From Bacteriovorax stolpii (lineage in GTDB: Bacteria; Bdellovibrionota; Bacteriovoracia; Bacteriovoracales; Bacteriovoracaceae), in the NCBI GenBank assembly GCA_945862475.1, contig CAMAYW010000084.1, positions 1-8,437 of the forward strand: a stretch of 8,437 bases of DNA, given 5' to 3'. Under the pieces are notes generated by a model. It saw only the letters and a list, made by a program, of their open reading frames with translations, ran no database searches and was not told the DNA's origin. The translations under genes and the position numbers were made by a program. This document shows, in pieces, positions 1-6,896 of this stretch; positions within the stretch are counted from its first letter, which is position 1, and each line of letters begins with the position of its first letter.

Positions 1-2436
1 AAATTGAGCATTCTCTTTGATACTAAGTCTTTTACTTTTTCCGAATTGAGATTCATTACCCAAAACACCAAAGGCAAGCATCGCAAGATCATTGTACTCA
101 TCATTACTTAAATGATAGATCGACATTAATTTCGATTTTTCATCTTCCAGGGCCTTAACGAATTCTCTCGCTTCTTGAGTGTTCGCTACACTGTTTGTAA
201 TTTTAATATCAATTTTTTGAGGATGAGTATCCATTGAACTAAAATTATAAAGATTTGTTTTACTCGCGAGTTGTTTATTGGTTGAAATCAATTTCAAGTC
301 CCCGTCACGTACAATAAATTTATTTCCATTTTCTTCGGGTAAAACATAGACTTTGCAGTTTGGCGCTAACCATTTTTTCATCGTGGCAAAATCACTTTTC
401 TTCACATTGGCACAACCTCCAGAGATTCGGCGATCATCAGGATTATTGGTTGAAAATTTTGTATAACGATAGCCCAAGTCGGTTGGGACTTGATGAATAG
501 CAAAAACGGTCTTTTGATTTTTCTCATCTAGAAAAGATAAAATATTATTATCAAAATGCTTCTTATTGAATGAGTCACTTAAATCCTGGGGCCTAATATT
601 ATAAATACCGGCTCCCGTTGATGCATTTGATGTGCGCTGATTAGCTGAATAATGTGTCCATCTCGTTCGTTGATCTGAACGCTCAGAACCGATCAAAACT
701 TCCGACGTAAAAACAGCATCTCCACTATTTGAATAAATTGTAACGATCGCTTTTTTCTTATCAATGACTCCATAATGACCGCAAAGTGGGTTCGGTTTTT
801 CTCGATGAAAATTTCTGATGACCTCAGAGTCTGATAACGTCTCATAGATTCTTCTTCTATTTTTATCGATTTTAGTATCCGTCTCCTGGGCCGGTTGTCG
901 ACCAAATGGTGAGGAAAGACTTCTTCCCGTATAGGAATCATAGGTAATGGTGCCCGACCTAAAATAAGGTTCGTTATTTTTTAAAGCGTTCGCTCTTCGG
1001 TTGAGATAATCCTGCCCCATACTTTTGTATTTTGAAGGAGAAACTGTAATTCCTAATTTTTTTCCCATCTCTTCTGCGATGACAACACTAGGATCAACTT
1101 GATGTCCAGAAGTGAGGTAGATCTTACCATTAGCTAAGAATGAATTATGGCCGTTAATATATGCCTTGAGTAATTGGTTTTTTATACTTGGGTGAGAAGT
1201 CGAAAGTTGCTTTTCTATTTCCTCTTTTCTTTTTGGAGGAAAAAAATTCAGTGCGTCCATTTCAGAGAGATGTCTTCCATTTCTTCTATCATAGAGTTTC
1301 CCATCGACTTCAAAGACTTTGTCATTTAACACGATCGCTTGGGCCATATTCTGAACATACTTAGCGCCATGTTTTTCCCACTGGGCCCTGTCTCTCCCAG
1401 TTTTATCTCTAAGAATAATACCTACTGGATCTTCAATAATCACTCCAGCCTCTTGAATCACTTGAGGGGCCAATGGTTTCATTTTGGGATTTGAAGCTCT
1501 ATCGGGAGATTTAGATAGAGTCGGAGAATGAAATGGAGTTTCTGGAGTGGATGATTTTTCAGTAGCACTCACTCGAGGCCAGAGATCTCCGTAACTAAGC
1601 TTTTCAAGTAAGACATCATCTGAATCTAATTTATTGGTCAGAGATTCCCAGATTATTTCTTGAATATCCTTATTTGTTTTAAAAAGTTGTGCTACGGATG
1701 GATCTTCTTCACAACCCTCTAATTCATCTTGGCACTCCAGAGGAATATTTAATTTATTTAAAAAGTTATTGAGTTTGCTCTCCAGTGATTCAATAACTTT
1801 CTCAAGTCCTGTAATTTCTAGTTCAATATTAAGAGCAGTCTCCTCTGGATTTAGATAAGTCTTATAACTTGAATTGATAAGTTTCGTGAAATTTAAAACA
1901 CTCTGAGGAGAATCATTTGAAAAGAATCTATGATCATAGACTCCATTCACTGCCGATTTCTTTTCCATTGTCGTAAGTATTGATAGTAATTTTAAATCGG
2001 AAGCATTTAAAACAAAGGGTTGATCCTTATCTTCAAATTGACTCTCAAGAACTTCTTTTAAGTAGGGCGCTACATTACTGAGCATCGTTCGAGAAAGAGG
2101 TTGGTCTTTAAAATTCTCAAAGGCCTCTCTCGCTTTAATAAATTCAGGATTAGAATTGGAGTATTTCTCATTAAGAAGTTCAATAATCGTCTTCTCAACA
2201 GATTCTAGTTTTTTTGTCTGATCCTTTTTTTGCGCCTTTAAGTACGCCCAGGTCATTCGTTGAAGAGTAATATCACCTTGAAGTTTCAAAAAATCTTTGG
2301 CCATCTCTGGCGTCAGATCCTTTCCAAAAAGTGACCTGAGGGCCGAAGAACACTTATCCGTTAAGGAGTATAAGTTACCGTTATTACTTAAAAGTAAGAC
2401 AAAAAATAGCCAGCAGTGAATGACCTTCAATTTCAC
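1..2436 (-). CDS. Exported multidomain L,D-transpeptidase (YkuD-like) protein, 3' end beyond the left edge
   Basis: The frame is open for 812 codons without a stop and runs off the left edge. A signal peptide covers residues 1-24 (Lys-rich start, core WLFFVLLL, small residues near 24). Residues 25-290 are mostly helical and polar; 293-319 form a Ser/Pro/Thr linker; 320-550 are a middle domain I do not recognise. About 551-712 reads as a YkuD L,D-transpeptidase domain: a beta start (AIVTIYSNSG), STGAGIY near 606-612 where the family has TPxGxY, His648, and S672-G-G-C675-A-N as nucleophile motif. Such enzymes form or cleave L,D bonds in peptidoglycan in the periplasm. The end (LAFGVLGNESQFGKS, E795) may start a lytic-transglycosylase-like domain. 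The GTG at 2436 has no spaced Shine-Dalgarno site; a TTG at 2430 has AGGG (2436-2439) five bases upstream and may be the true start. It lies 38 bases after yejE, probably cotranscribed. The reading frame is certain, the YkuD call likely, and the target wall (self or prey) unknown. Confidence 0.8.
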   Translation of the reverse strand, partial: MKLKVIHCWLFFVLLLSNNGNLYSLTDKCSSALRSLFGKDLTPEMAKDFLKLQGDITLQRMTWAYLKAQKKDQTKKLESVEKTIIELLNEKYSNSNPEFIKAREAFENFKDQPLSRTMLSNVAPYLKEVLESQFEDKDQPFVLNASDLKLLSILTTMEKKSAVNGVYDHRFFSNDSPQSVLNFTKLINSSYKTYLNPEETALNIELEITGLEKVIESLESKLNNFLNKLNIPLECQDELEGCEEDPSVAQLFKTNKDIQEIIWESLTNKLDSDDVLLEKLSYGDLWPRVSATEKSSTPETPFHSPTLSKSPDRASNPKMKPLAPQVIQEAGVIIEDPVGIILRDKTGRDRAQWEKHGAKYVQNMAQAIVLNDKVFEVDGKLYDRRNGRHLSEMDALNFFPPKRKEEIEKQLSTSHPSIKNQLLKAYINGHNSFLANGKIYLTSGHQVDPSVVIAEEMGKKLGITVSPSKYKSMGQDYLNRRANALKNNEPYFRSGTITYDSYTGRSLSSPFGRQPAQETDTKIDKNRRRIYETLSDSEVIRNFHREKPNPLCGHYGVIDKKKAIVTIYSNSGDAVFTSEVLIGSERSDQRTRWTHYSANQRTSNASTGAGIYNIRPQDLSDSFNKKHFDNNILSFLDEKNQKTVFAIHQVPTDLGYRYTKFSTNNPDDRRISGGCANVKKSDFATMKKWLAPNCKVYVLPEENGNKFIVRDGDLKLISTNKQLASKTNLYNFSSMDTHPQKIDIKITNSVANTQEAREFVKALEDEKSKLMSIYHLSNDEYNDLAMLAFGVLGNESQFGKSKRLSIKENAQF

Positions 2437-2474
2437 CCTAGATTTGTCGGCTATTTGATCAAAAAACTTGAAAA

Positions 2475-3497
2475 TTACTCTTTAGGATCCATGGCATCTC
2501 TAACACCTTCTCCGATTAAAGAGAGCATGGTCAGTGTCAAAAAGAGGGCCAGTGAGGGATAGAGGGCCAGCCACCACCCTTCAGTGAAATGCTTTTGGGC
2601 CTGATTTAAAAGTTCGCCCCAGCTTGGAGTTGGTGGTGTTAATCCAAAACCTAAGTAATCAAGACTTGCAAGTGCCGTAATATTTCCTGCAATCACAAAA
2701 GGCGAAAAGGTGATGATGGGCGATAAGGAATTGGGAAGAAGGTGTTTGAAGAAAATTCTTGTGTGACCAGCTCCCAAGGCACGGGCAGCTTCAACGAATT
2801 CCTTCTTACGATTTTTTAAATACTCCCCTCTTACATAATAACTAATTGAAATCCATCCAAAGAGACTTGAGAGAATGACAAGTAGTAATAGGGTTGGTTG
2901 AAAGATAGAGATGATAATGATTAAAAGAAAAAATTGGGGAACAGTAGATAATACTTCAACGATTCTTTGACCCCAAAAATCAACTCTTCCTCCAAAATAT
3001 CCCATGACTCCGCCGAGAATCGTACCTGTCACAAAAGTAAGAATCCAGACCATGAAGGCAAAGGAGATTGAATATCTTAGGCCATAAAGAAGTCTCGTGA
3101 GTATGTCTCTTCCACGATCATCTGTTCCCATCCAATTCTCTTTTGAAGGACTAGAAGGATAGACATCGACAACTTTATTAGATTCAAAAGGATCCCATTT
3201 TACGATTGGCCAGAGGGCGAAATCCCCTCTTTCTTTATCAAGTTTGAGCTCTCTATAATCAGTTACCATGGAACTTTCAGAACCAAATTCAGAAGGATGG
3301 TAATTCTTCATCACTGGGTAATAAGTTTTATGATTGTAGGTTAAGTAAAGGGGCTTGTTATTCGCCCAAAACTCTGCCGTAAAGCTAAAAAAGAGTGCGA
3401 CACCAACCAACCAACTCGATAAGACGGCGAGGCGATTTGCCTTGAATCTTTTCCACTTCTTTAGTGTATCTTCATTTTTTATCCACTTCTCTATCAT
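2475..3497 (-). CDS. yejE: Peptide ABC transporter permease, YejE family
   Basis: This is the second inner-membrane permease of a Yej-type peptide importer; in E. coli YejABEF takes up peptides and microcin C. At 340 residues it matches E. coli YejE (about 341). One N-terminal membrane segment (about 24-45) is followed by the family's long periplasmic stretch with FWANNKPLYLTY and YYPVMKNYHPSEFG, close to the E. coli pattern. The NWMGTDDRGRDILTRLLYG motif (121-139) is typical of DppC/OppC/YejE proteins. About five further membrane segments follow. The cytoplasmic EAA loop that contacts the ATPase lies near 234-255 (FVEAARALGAG through KHLLPNS), and the LDYLGFGL motif at 279-286. The start overlaps the yejB stop as ATGA, with AAGGA (3508-3512) ten bases upstream, so translation is probably coupled. 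Identification is firm; the exact substrate cannot be read from the permease. Confidence 0.95.
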   Translation of the reverse strand: MIEKWIKNEDTLKKWKRFKANRLAVLSSWLVGVALFFSFTAEFWANNKPLYLTYNHKTYYPVMKNYHPSEFGSESSMVTDYRELKLDKERGDFALWPIVKWDPFESNKVVDVYPSSPSKENWMGTDDRGRDILTRLLYGLRYSISFAFMVWILTFVTGTILGGVMGYFGGRVDFWGQRIVEVLSTVPQFFLLIIIISIFQPTLLLLVILSSLFGWISISYYVRGEYLKNRKKEFVEAARALGAGHTRIFFKHLLPNSLSPIITFSPFVIAGNITALASLDYLGFGLTPPTPSWGELLNQAQKHFTEGWWLALYPSLALFLTLTMLSLIGEGVRDAMDPKE

Positions 3498-4528
3498 GTG
3501 AAATCTATCCTTGGATCAACGAGTACATAGGCAATATCAGAAATAACATTTCCTAAAAGGAAAAGAGCACTTTGAATAAAAACGAGACCCATAATCACAT
3601 TATAGTCTCGTGAGAGGACACTCTTGTAACTCAAGAGTCCTACGCCATCGAGCTGAAAAATAGTTTCAAGAAGAAGTGAACCCGCAAAGAAGACCGAAAG
3701 AAAACCTCCAAGACCAGTCACAATTGGAATGAGAGCATTTTTGAGTGCATGCTTCATGTAAACAACTCTTTCCTCAAGTCCTTTTGCTCTGGCCGTACGA
3801 ATATAGTCCTTTTTAATCTCATCAATGAGCGAGTTTTTCATGAGAATTGTAAGGCTCGTAAATGAACCAATCGTGTAACAAATGAGTGGAAGGGTAAAAT
3901 GGTGAATTCTATCCATTATTTTTTCCCAAAAGGTAAACTCCTCATAGGCCTCTGAATGAATGCCCCCCACTGGAAACCATTCAAAAAAACTACCTCCAGA
4001 TAAAAAAACAATCAAGAGAATCGCTAGCATAAAGGGAGGTATTGAATAAAAGATGAAGAGTAAAAAACTACTCACAATATCAAAGGTTCCGCCTTTTTTA
4101 ATCGCCTTCACGATACCTAGGGGAATAGAAACAATATAGCTAAGAAGAAGTGAGATAATACCAAATTGTAAGGAGACAGGAAATTTACTGGTTATGACTT
4201 CTATGACAGGTTCTTCGTAAGTAAAACTTTCTCCAAAGTTCAAAGTAGCAATATTTTTTAACCATAGTAAGTATCGAACATGAAGTGGTTTATCGAATCC
4301 ATATTGTTTTTTAAGCGCCTCCATGACTTCGTCAGATACACCTTGAGTCGCTCCTCGCCCCTTAGATGAACTTTCTCCACCACCATCTCCTGAACCAAAT
4401 CGCATTTGCTGAAGCTTCTGCTCAATGGGACCACCTGGTGCCATGTTGATAATGATAAATACAACGATCGTTACACCAAGAAGAGTGGGTATAATGATAG
4501 CAAGCCGTCTTAAAAAATATTTCAACAT
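3494..4528 (-). CDS. yejB: Peptide ABC transporter permease, YejB family
   Basis: First inner-membrane permease of the Yej-type importer, pairing with YejE to form the channel. It has 344 residues against about 364 in E. coli YejB. The start (LRRLAIIIPTLLGVT, then MAPGGPIEQ) is the conserved YejB/DppB N-terminus. A Gly/Ser-rich loop at 45-63 precedes YGFDKPLHVRY, as in E. coli, where this loop is also Gly-rich but longer. Membrane segments lie near 9-29, 118-140, 150-177, 211-230, 266-290 and 311-337. The EAA loop DYIRTARAKGLEERVVYMKH (241-260) is the ATPase docking site. The C-terminus SDIAYVLVDPRIDF is diagnostic of the family. The gene starts three bases after the binding-protein stop with only a weak Shine-Dalgarno sequence, so it probably depends on coupling, and it overlaps yejE by four bases. 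It is intact, with no missing segments. Confidence 0.95.
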   Translation of the reverse strand: MLKYFLRRLAIIIPTLLGVTIVVFIIINMAPGGPIEQKLQQMRFGSGDGGGESSSKGRGATQGVSDEVMEALKKQYGFDKPLHVRYLLWLKNIATLNFGESFTYEEPVIEVITSKFPVSLQFGIISLLLSYIVSIPLGIVKAIKKGGTFDIVSSFLLFIFYSIPPFMLAILLIVFLSGGSFFEWFPVGGIHSEAYEEFTFWEKIMDRIHHFTLPLICYTIGSFTSLTILMKNSLIDEIKKDYIRTARAKGLEERVVYMKHALKNALIPIVTGLGGFLSVFFAGSLLLETIFQLDGVGLLSYKSVLSRDYNVIMGLVFIQSALFLLGNVISDIAYVLVDPRIDFT

Positions 4529-4531
4529 CGT

Positions 4532-6142
4532 TTACTCAACAGTCCAATATTGTTGTCCAATTCCATATGAATAGGTTTCTTTTTTCTTTATGACTCTCTT
4601 GGAATGTGCATAAAGACTATATTTCTGATTAAACCACCAAATATAGGGGTAATCATTAGCAATGAGTTCATACACTTTTTTGAGTTCAGCAATTCGTAGT
4701 GTTCTATCGTGTATTTGTCGCGCCTTATCGATAAGTCGATCAACTTCAGGATTTGAATAGTTGATAAAATTTGAACCGGCCCCCGCACTTGAACTAGAGT
4801 GCCAAATTTGTTTTGGATCCCATTCAACTCCACCACCACCCCAGGCCAGTCTTACTGCTTCAAAATTTCTCTCATCCAAGAGTTTAACGAATGAGTTCCA
4901 TTCGATATTTTTTAGATTTAATTCGACCCCTACTTTACTCGCATCTTCTTTGAAGATAGTAAGATACTTCATGATATCAAGATTCGGTTCAAGGATTGTA
5001 ATTGAAAATTTAGTTTTCTTTCCATTAATGACTTTATCTAAAATTCCGTCTTTGTCTGAATCTTTCCAACCAGCTTTCGTCAGTGTTTTTAGCGCTTCAT
5101 TAGGGTCAAAGAGTGTTGGAGCAACGCTTTGAGAAGCGTAGTCAGATTGAATATAGAGGGGACCAGTTGCGAACTCAGAGAGATTATATTCAAACTTACT
5201 CAGCATCAATGGACGATTAAAGAGCATCGCCAATGCTTTTCTCACTTCCCTATCTTTTAAAATTGGATGCTTGAGATTAAACGCAATAAAGCTATAACCT
5301 TTCGGCGTTTTATTCTCAGTTTTCACTTTCACTATTTTTTTATCCCAGATTTCCCCCACTGTTTTCTTAATGAATCCCTCAGGTCTTAAACCCTGAAAAT
5401 CAAGGTCCCCTTTTTTAAGAAGTTCCAAGTAGACATTTTCTTCCATAACCATGCGAAGATTAATTTTCTTCACAAGATTTGAATCTTTTTCTGTCTCTGT
5501 CGATCTTCCCCACCAATTCGGATTTTGCAAGAGAACAAGTTTTTGACCCTTATCATATTTAGAGAGGGTATAGGCTCCTGTTCCAATAAGTTTTTTTCCA
5601 AATTCTTTTTTATTATCAGGATTTGAATAAAAATGTTTTGGAAGAATGGTTAACGTTGCACAAACATCAAAATTCATGAAGTAGTCATCTTTCACTGTAA
5701 AACGAATAAGATACTTATCCAAAACCTCTACGGATTTTATCGATTCATAGTAAGGACGATGTTGTACGGCCTTCCAGTCATCTGAGAAGATGACATCATA
5801 AGAATATTTCACATCTTCTGCCGTAAGCTCCTTTCCATCGTGCCACTTTACACCCTGACGAATCCTGAATTCAAAAACTCTTTTATCTTTTGAAATACTC
5901 CAATCAGTTGCCAGCATTGGTTTCCATTCATAAGTTTCAATATCTCGCTCTAAAAGATTTTCAAAGATATAGGAATGAATATTTGTCGAATAAGCATCCG
6001 AAGCGGATAAAGGGCTGAGTGTCGTTGGTTCTCCACCGATATTATAATTAATGGTATTACCGGATTTTTTATTTTTAGGAACACATGAAAAAGTGATCAT
6101 TAAAAAAATAAAGACCATGAGTCTTTGAATTTTATTGCCCAT
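4532..6142 (-). CDS. Lipidated peptide-binding protein of the ABC importer (SBP_bac_5 family, YejA/YepA-like role)
   Basis: This extracytoplasmic solute-binding protein would capture peptides and hand them to YejB/YejE. The N-terminus is a lipoprotein signal (core LMVFIFLMITFSC) with Cys20 as the lipidation site; the -2 Phe makes the lipobox non-ideal. The residue after Cys is Val, not Asp, which by the E. coli Lol rule would send it to the outer membrane. Family-5 features are GGEPTTLSPLSASDAY (36-51), RQGVKWHDGKELTAEDVKYS (95-114), GTGAYTLSKYDKGQ (187-200), FNLKHPILKDREVRKALA (288-305) and the late WDPKQIWHSS (441-450). DSDKDGILD (361-369) looks like a Ca-loop and occurs in many relatives. 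At 536 residues it is shorter than E. coli YejA (about 604). AAGGAG stands six bases before the ATG. Its place directly upstream of yejB makes it the importer's binding subunit. Family is secure; the ligand (oligopeptide or murein peptide) is not determined. Confidence 0.93.
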   Translation of the reverse strand: MGNKIQRLMVFIFLMITFSCVPKNKKSGNTINYNIGGEPTTLSPLSASDAYSTNIHSYIFENLLERDIETYEWKPMLATDWSISKDKRVFEFRIRQGVKWHDGKELTAEDVKYSYDVIFSDDWKAVQHRPYYESIKSVEVLDKYLIRFTVKDDYFMNFDVCATLTILPKHFYSNPDNKKEFGKKLIGTGAYTLSKYDKGQKLVLLQNPNWWGRSTETEKDSNLVKKINLRMVMEENVYLELLKKGDLDFQGLRPEGFIKKTVGEIWDKKIVKVKTENKTPKGYSFIAFNLKHPILKDREVRKALAMLFNRPLMLSKFEYNLSEFATGPLYIQSDYASQSVAPTLFDPNEALKTLTKAGWKDSDKDGILDKVINGKKTKFSITILEPNLDIMKYLTIFKEDASKVGVELNLKNIEWNSFVKLLDERNFEAVRLAWGGGGVEWDPKQIWHSSSSAGAGSNFINYSNPEVDRLIDKARQIHDRTLRIAELKKVYELIANDYPYIWWFNQKYSLYAHSKRVIKKKETYSYGIGQQYWTVE

Positions 6143-6148
6143 TAGAGG

Positions 6149-6154
6149 CTCCTT
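6149..6154 (-). promoter_or_regulatory. Strong ribosome binding site of the binding-protein gene
   Basis: AAGGAG stands six bases upstream of the ATG at 6142, in the 16-base gap after the coiled-coil gene. It is the best Shine-Dalgarno site in the window. It would favour high production of the binding protein over the two permeases, whose starts are weak or coupled. That is the usual stoichiometry for ABC importers. Confidence 0.75.
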
Positions 6155-6158
6155 AATA

Positions 6159-6854
6159 TTATTTTTTTATGTAGAGAGCAGGATCGAGGGACCAGCGATC
6201 TAGTTTTAAATTATGATCTTCAATCCTATATGATTCTAATTTTGTATCTATTTCATTTAATCTTGCTTCTGAATTTTTAAATTCCATAAAAATATGCGCC
6301 TTATCTTCTTCAAGGGCAGATAATTCTTTTTGCCACTCAATTTCTAACTTTTGCCTTAAGATTTCATAGCGCTTGTTAATGGCATCCACTTTTTCAATAT
6401 GCCCAGTGAGTTCTCTCTGATGTCTATCCTTCTTAACCTGCATCGCCAGTCTTTTCTTTTGAAGAACCTCAACTAACTCTCCCGCCATTTTGACTGTTTC
6501 AGCTAAGTCAGGACTTTCAAAATGCAAATAGGAGCCAGTCGTGAAATGGACTTTTCTTACGCAACTTTCAAATTGAGATACCTTAATGAGAAGGTAATCA
6601 TTTGTACGTCCTTCAATTAGGCCGTCGCATTTCTGGCCGGGATAACTATCGCTCCAAAACTCTACTCGATCTTTACGATTGAAAAATTTGATATTATTAA
6701 AATCTGTTCTAACTCTCATCAGGCGGCCAGCAGGATTCATTCTTGAGATAAGCCCGGTGAAATGGCTTCCAAATTCATGCTTATCAGACTCAGTCGACTG
6801 AGAATATACAGGTATGACATTAAAAATAATGAAAAGAATCAAGAGTTTCGCCAT
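6159..6854 (-). CDS. Exported protein with a C-terminal coiled coil, unknown function
   Basis: I do not recognise a family for this 231-residue protein. A signal peptide is clear: Lys3, hydrophobic core LLILFIIFNVIPV, likely cleavage after about residue 18-20 (YSQS). Residues 28-115 alternate short hydrophobic and polar runs typical of a small beta domain and hold the mature protein's only two cysteines (76 and 98), which could form a disulfide in the periplasm. Residues 117-215 are a long, highly charged heptad-rich helix (LVEVLQKKRLAMQ, INKRYEILRQKLEIEWQKEL, ARLNEIDTKLESYR), strongly suggesting a coiled coil and self-association or a scaffold. It lies 16 bases upstream of the importer's binding protein and 42 bases downstream of the methyltransferase, so it is probably cotranscribed with both. 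The ATG at 6854 lacks a clear Shine-Dalgarno site; an upstream ATG (6871) is followed two codons later by TAA and cannot be the start. Confidence 0.8.
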   Translation of the reverse strand: MAKLLILFIIFNVIPVYSQSTESDKHEFGSHFTGLISRMNPAGRLMRVRTDFNNIKFFNRKDRVEFWSDSYPGQKCDGLIEGRTNDYLLIKVSQFESCVRKVHFTTGSYLHFESPDLAETVKMAGELVEVLQKKRLAMQVKKDRHQRELTGHIEKVDAINKRYEILRQKLEIEWQKELSALEEDKAHIFMEFKNSEARLNEIDTKLESYRIEDHNLKLDRWSLDPALYIKK

Positions 6855-6872
6855 GGATAAATTATGCCATGG
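6851..6872. repeat. CCATGG pair flanking a 10-base spacer over a start codon
   Basis: The palindrome CCATGG occurs at 6851-6856 and 6867-6872 with ten AT-rich bases between. Because each copy is palindromic, the pair is both a direct repeat and a potential 6-bp hairpin with a 10-base loop. The downstream copy in the mRNA contains the start codon of the coiled-coil gene (6854). The upstream copy contains a decoy ATG opening a two-codon frame (ATG GCA TAA). A hairpin here would mask the true start and might lower its translation, but it could be chance. Confidence 0.4.
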
Positions 6873-6896
6873 AAGGAGAAATTTTGGAGTCCAGAA

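Noticed and set aside
693..941. An 82-codon minus-strand ORF within the left region
   Set aside because: It lies in another frame inside the much longer YkuD-type reading frame and its protein has no recognisable features; it is a shadow.
4258..4839. Minus-strand ORFs of 68 and 83 codons at 4258-4464 and 4588-4839
   Set aside because: Both are alternate-frame shadows inside yejB and the binding-protein gene.
4761..5132. A 123-codon plus-strand ORF
   Set aside because: It is antisense to the binding-protein gene, whose frame shows clear family motifs; the plus-strand translation is low-complexity and meaningless.
6855..6896. Promoter for the coiled-coil and importer genes
   Set aside because: A CATAAT box is present, but the nearest -35-like hexamer (TGGACT) is 21 bases away, too far for a standard sigma-70 promoter.
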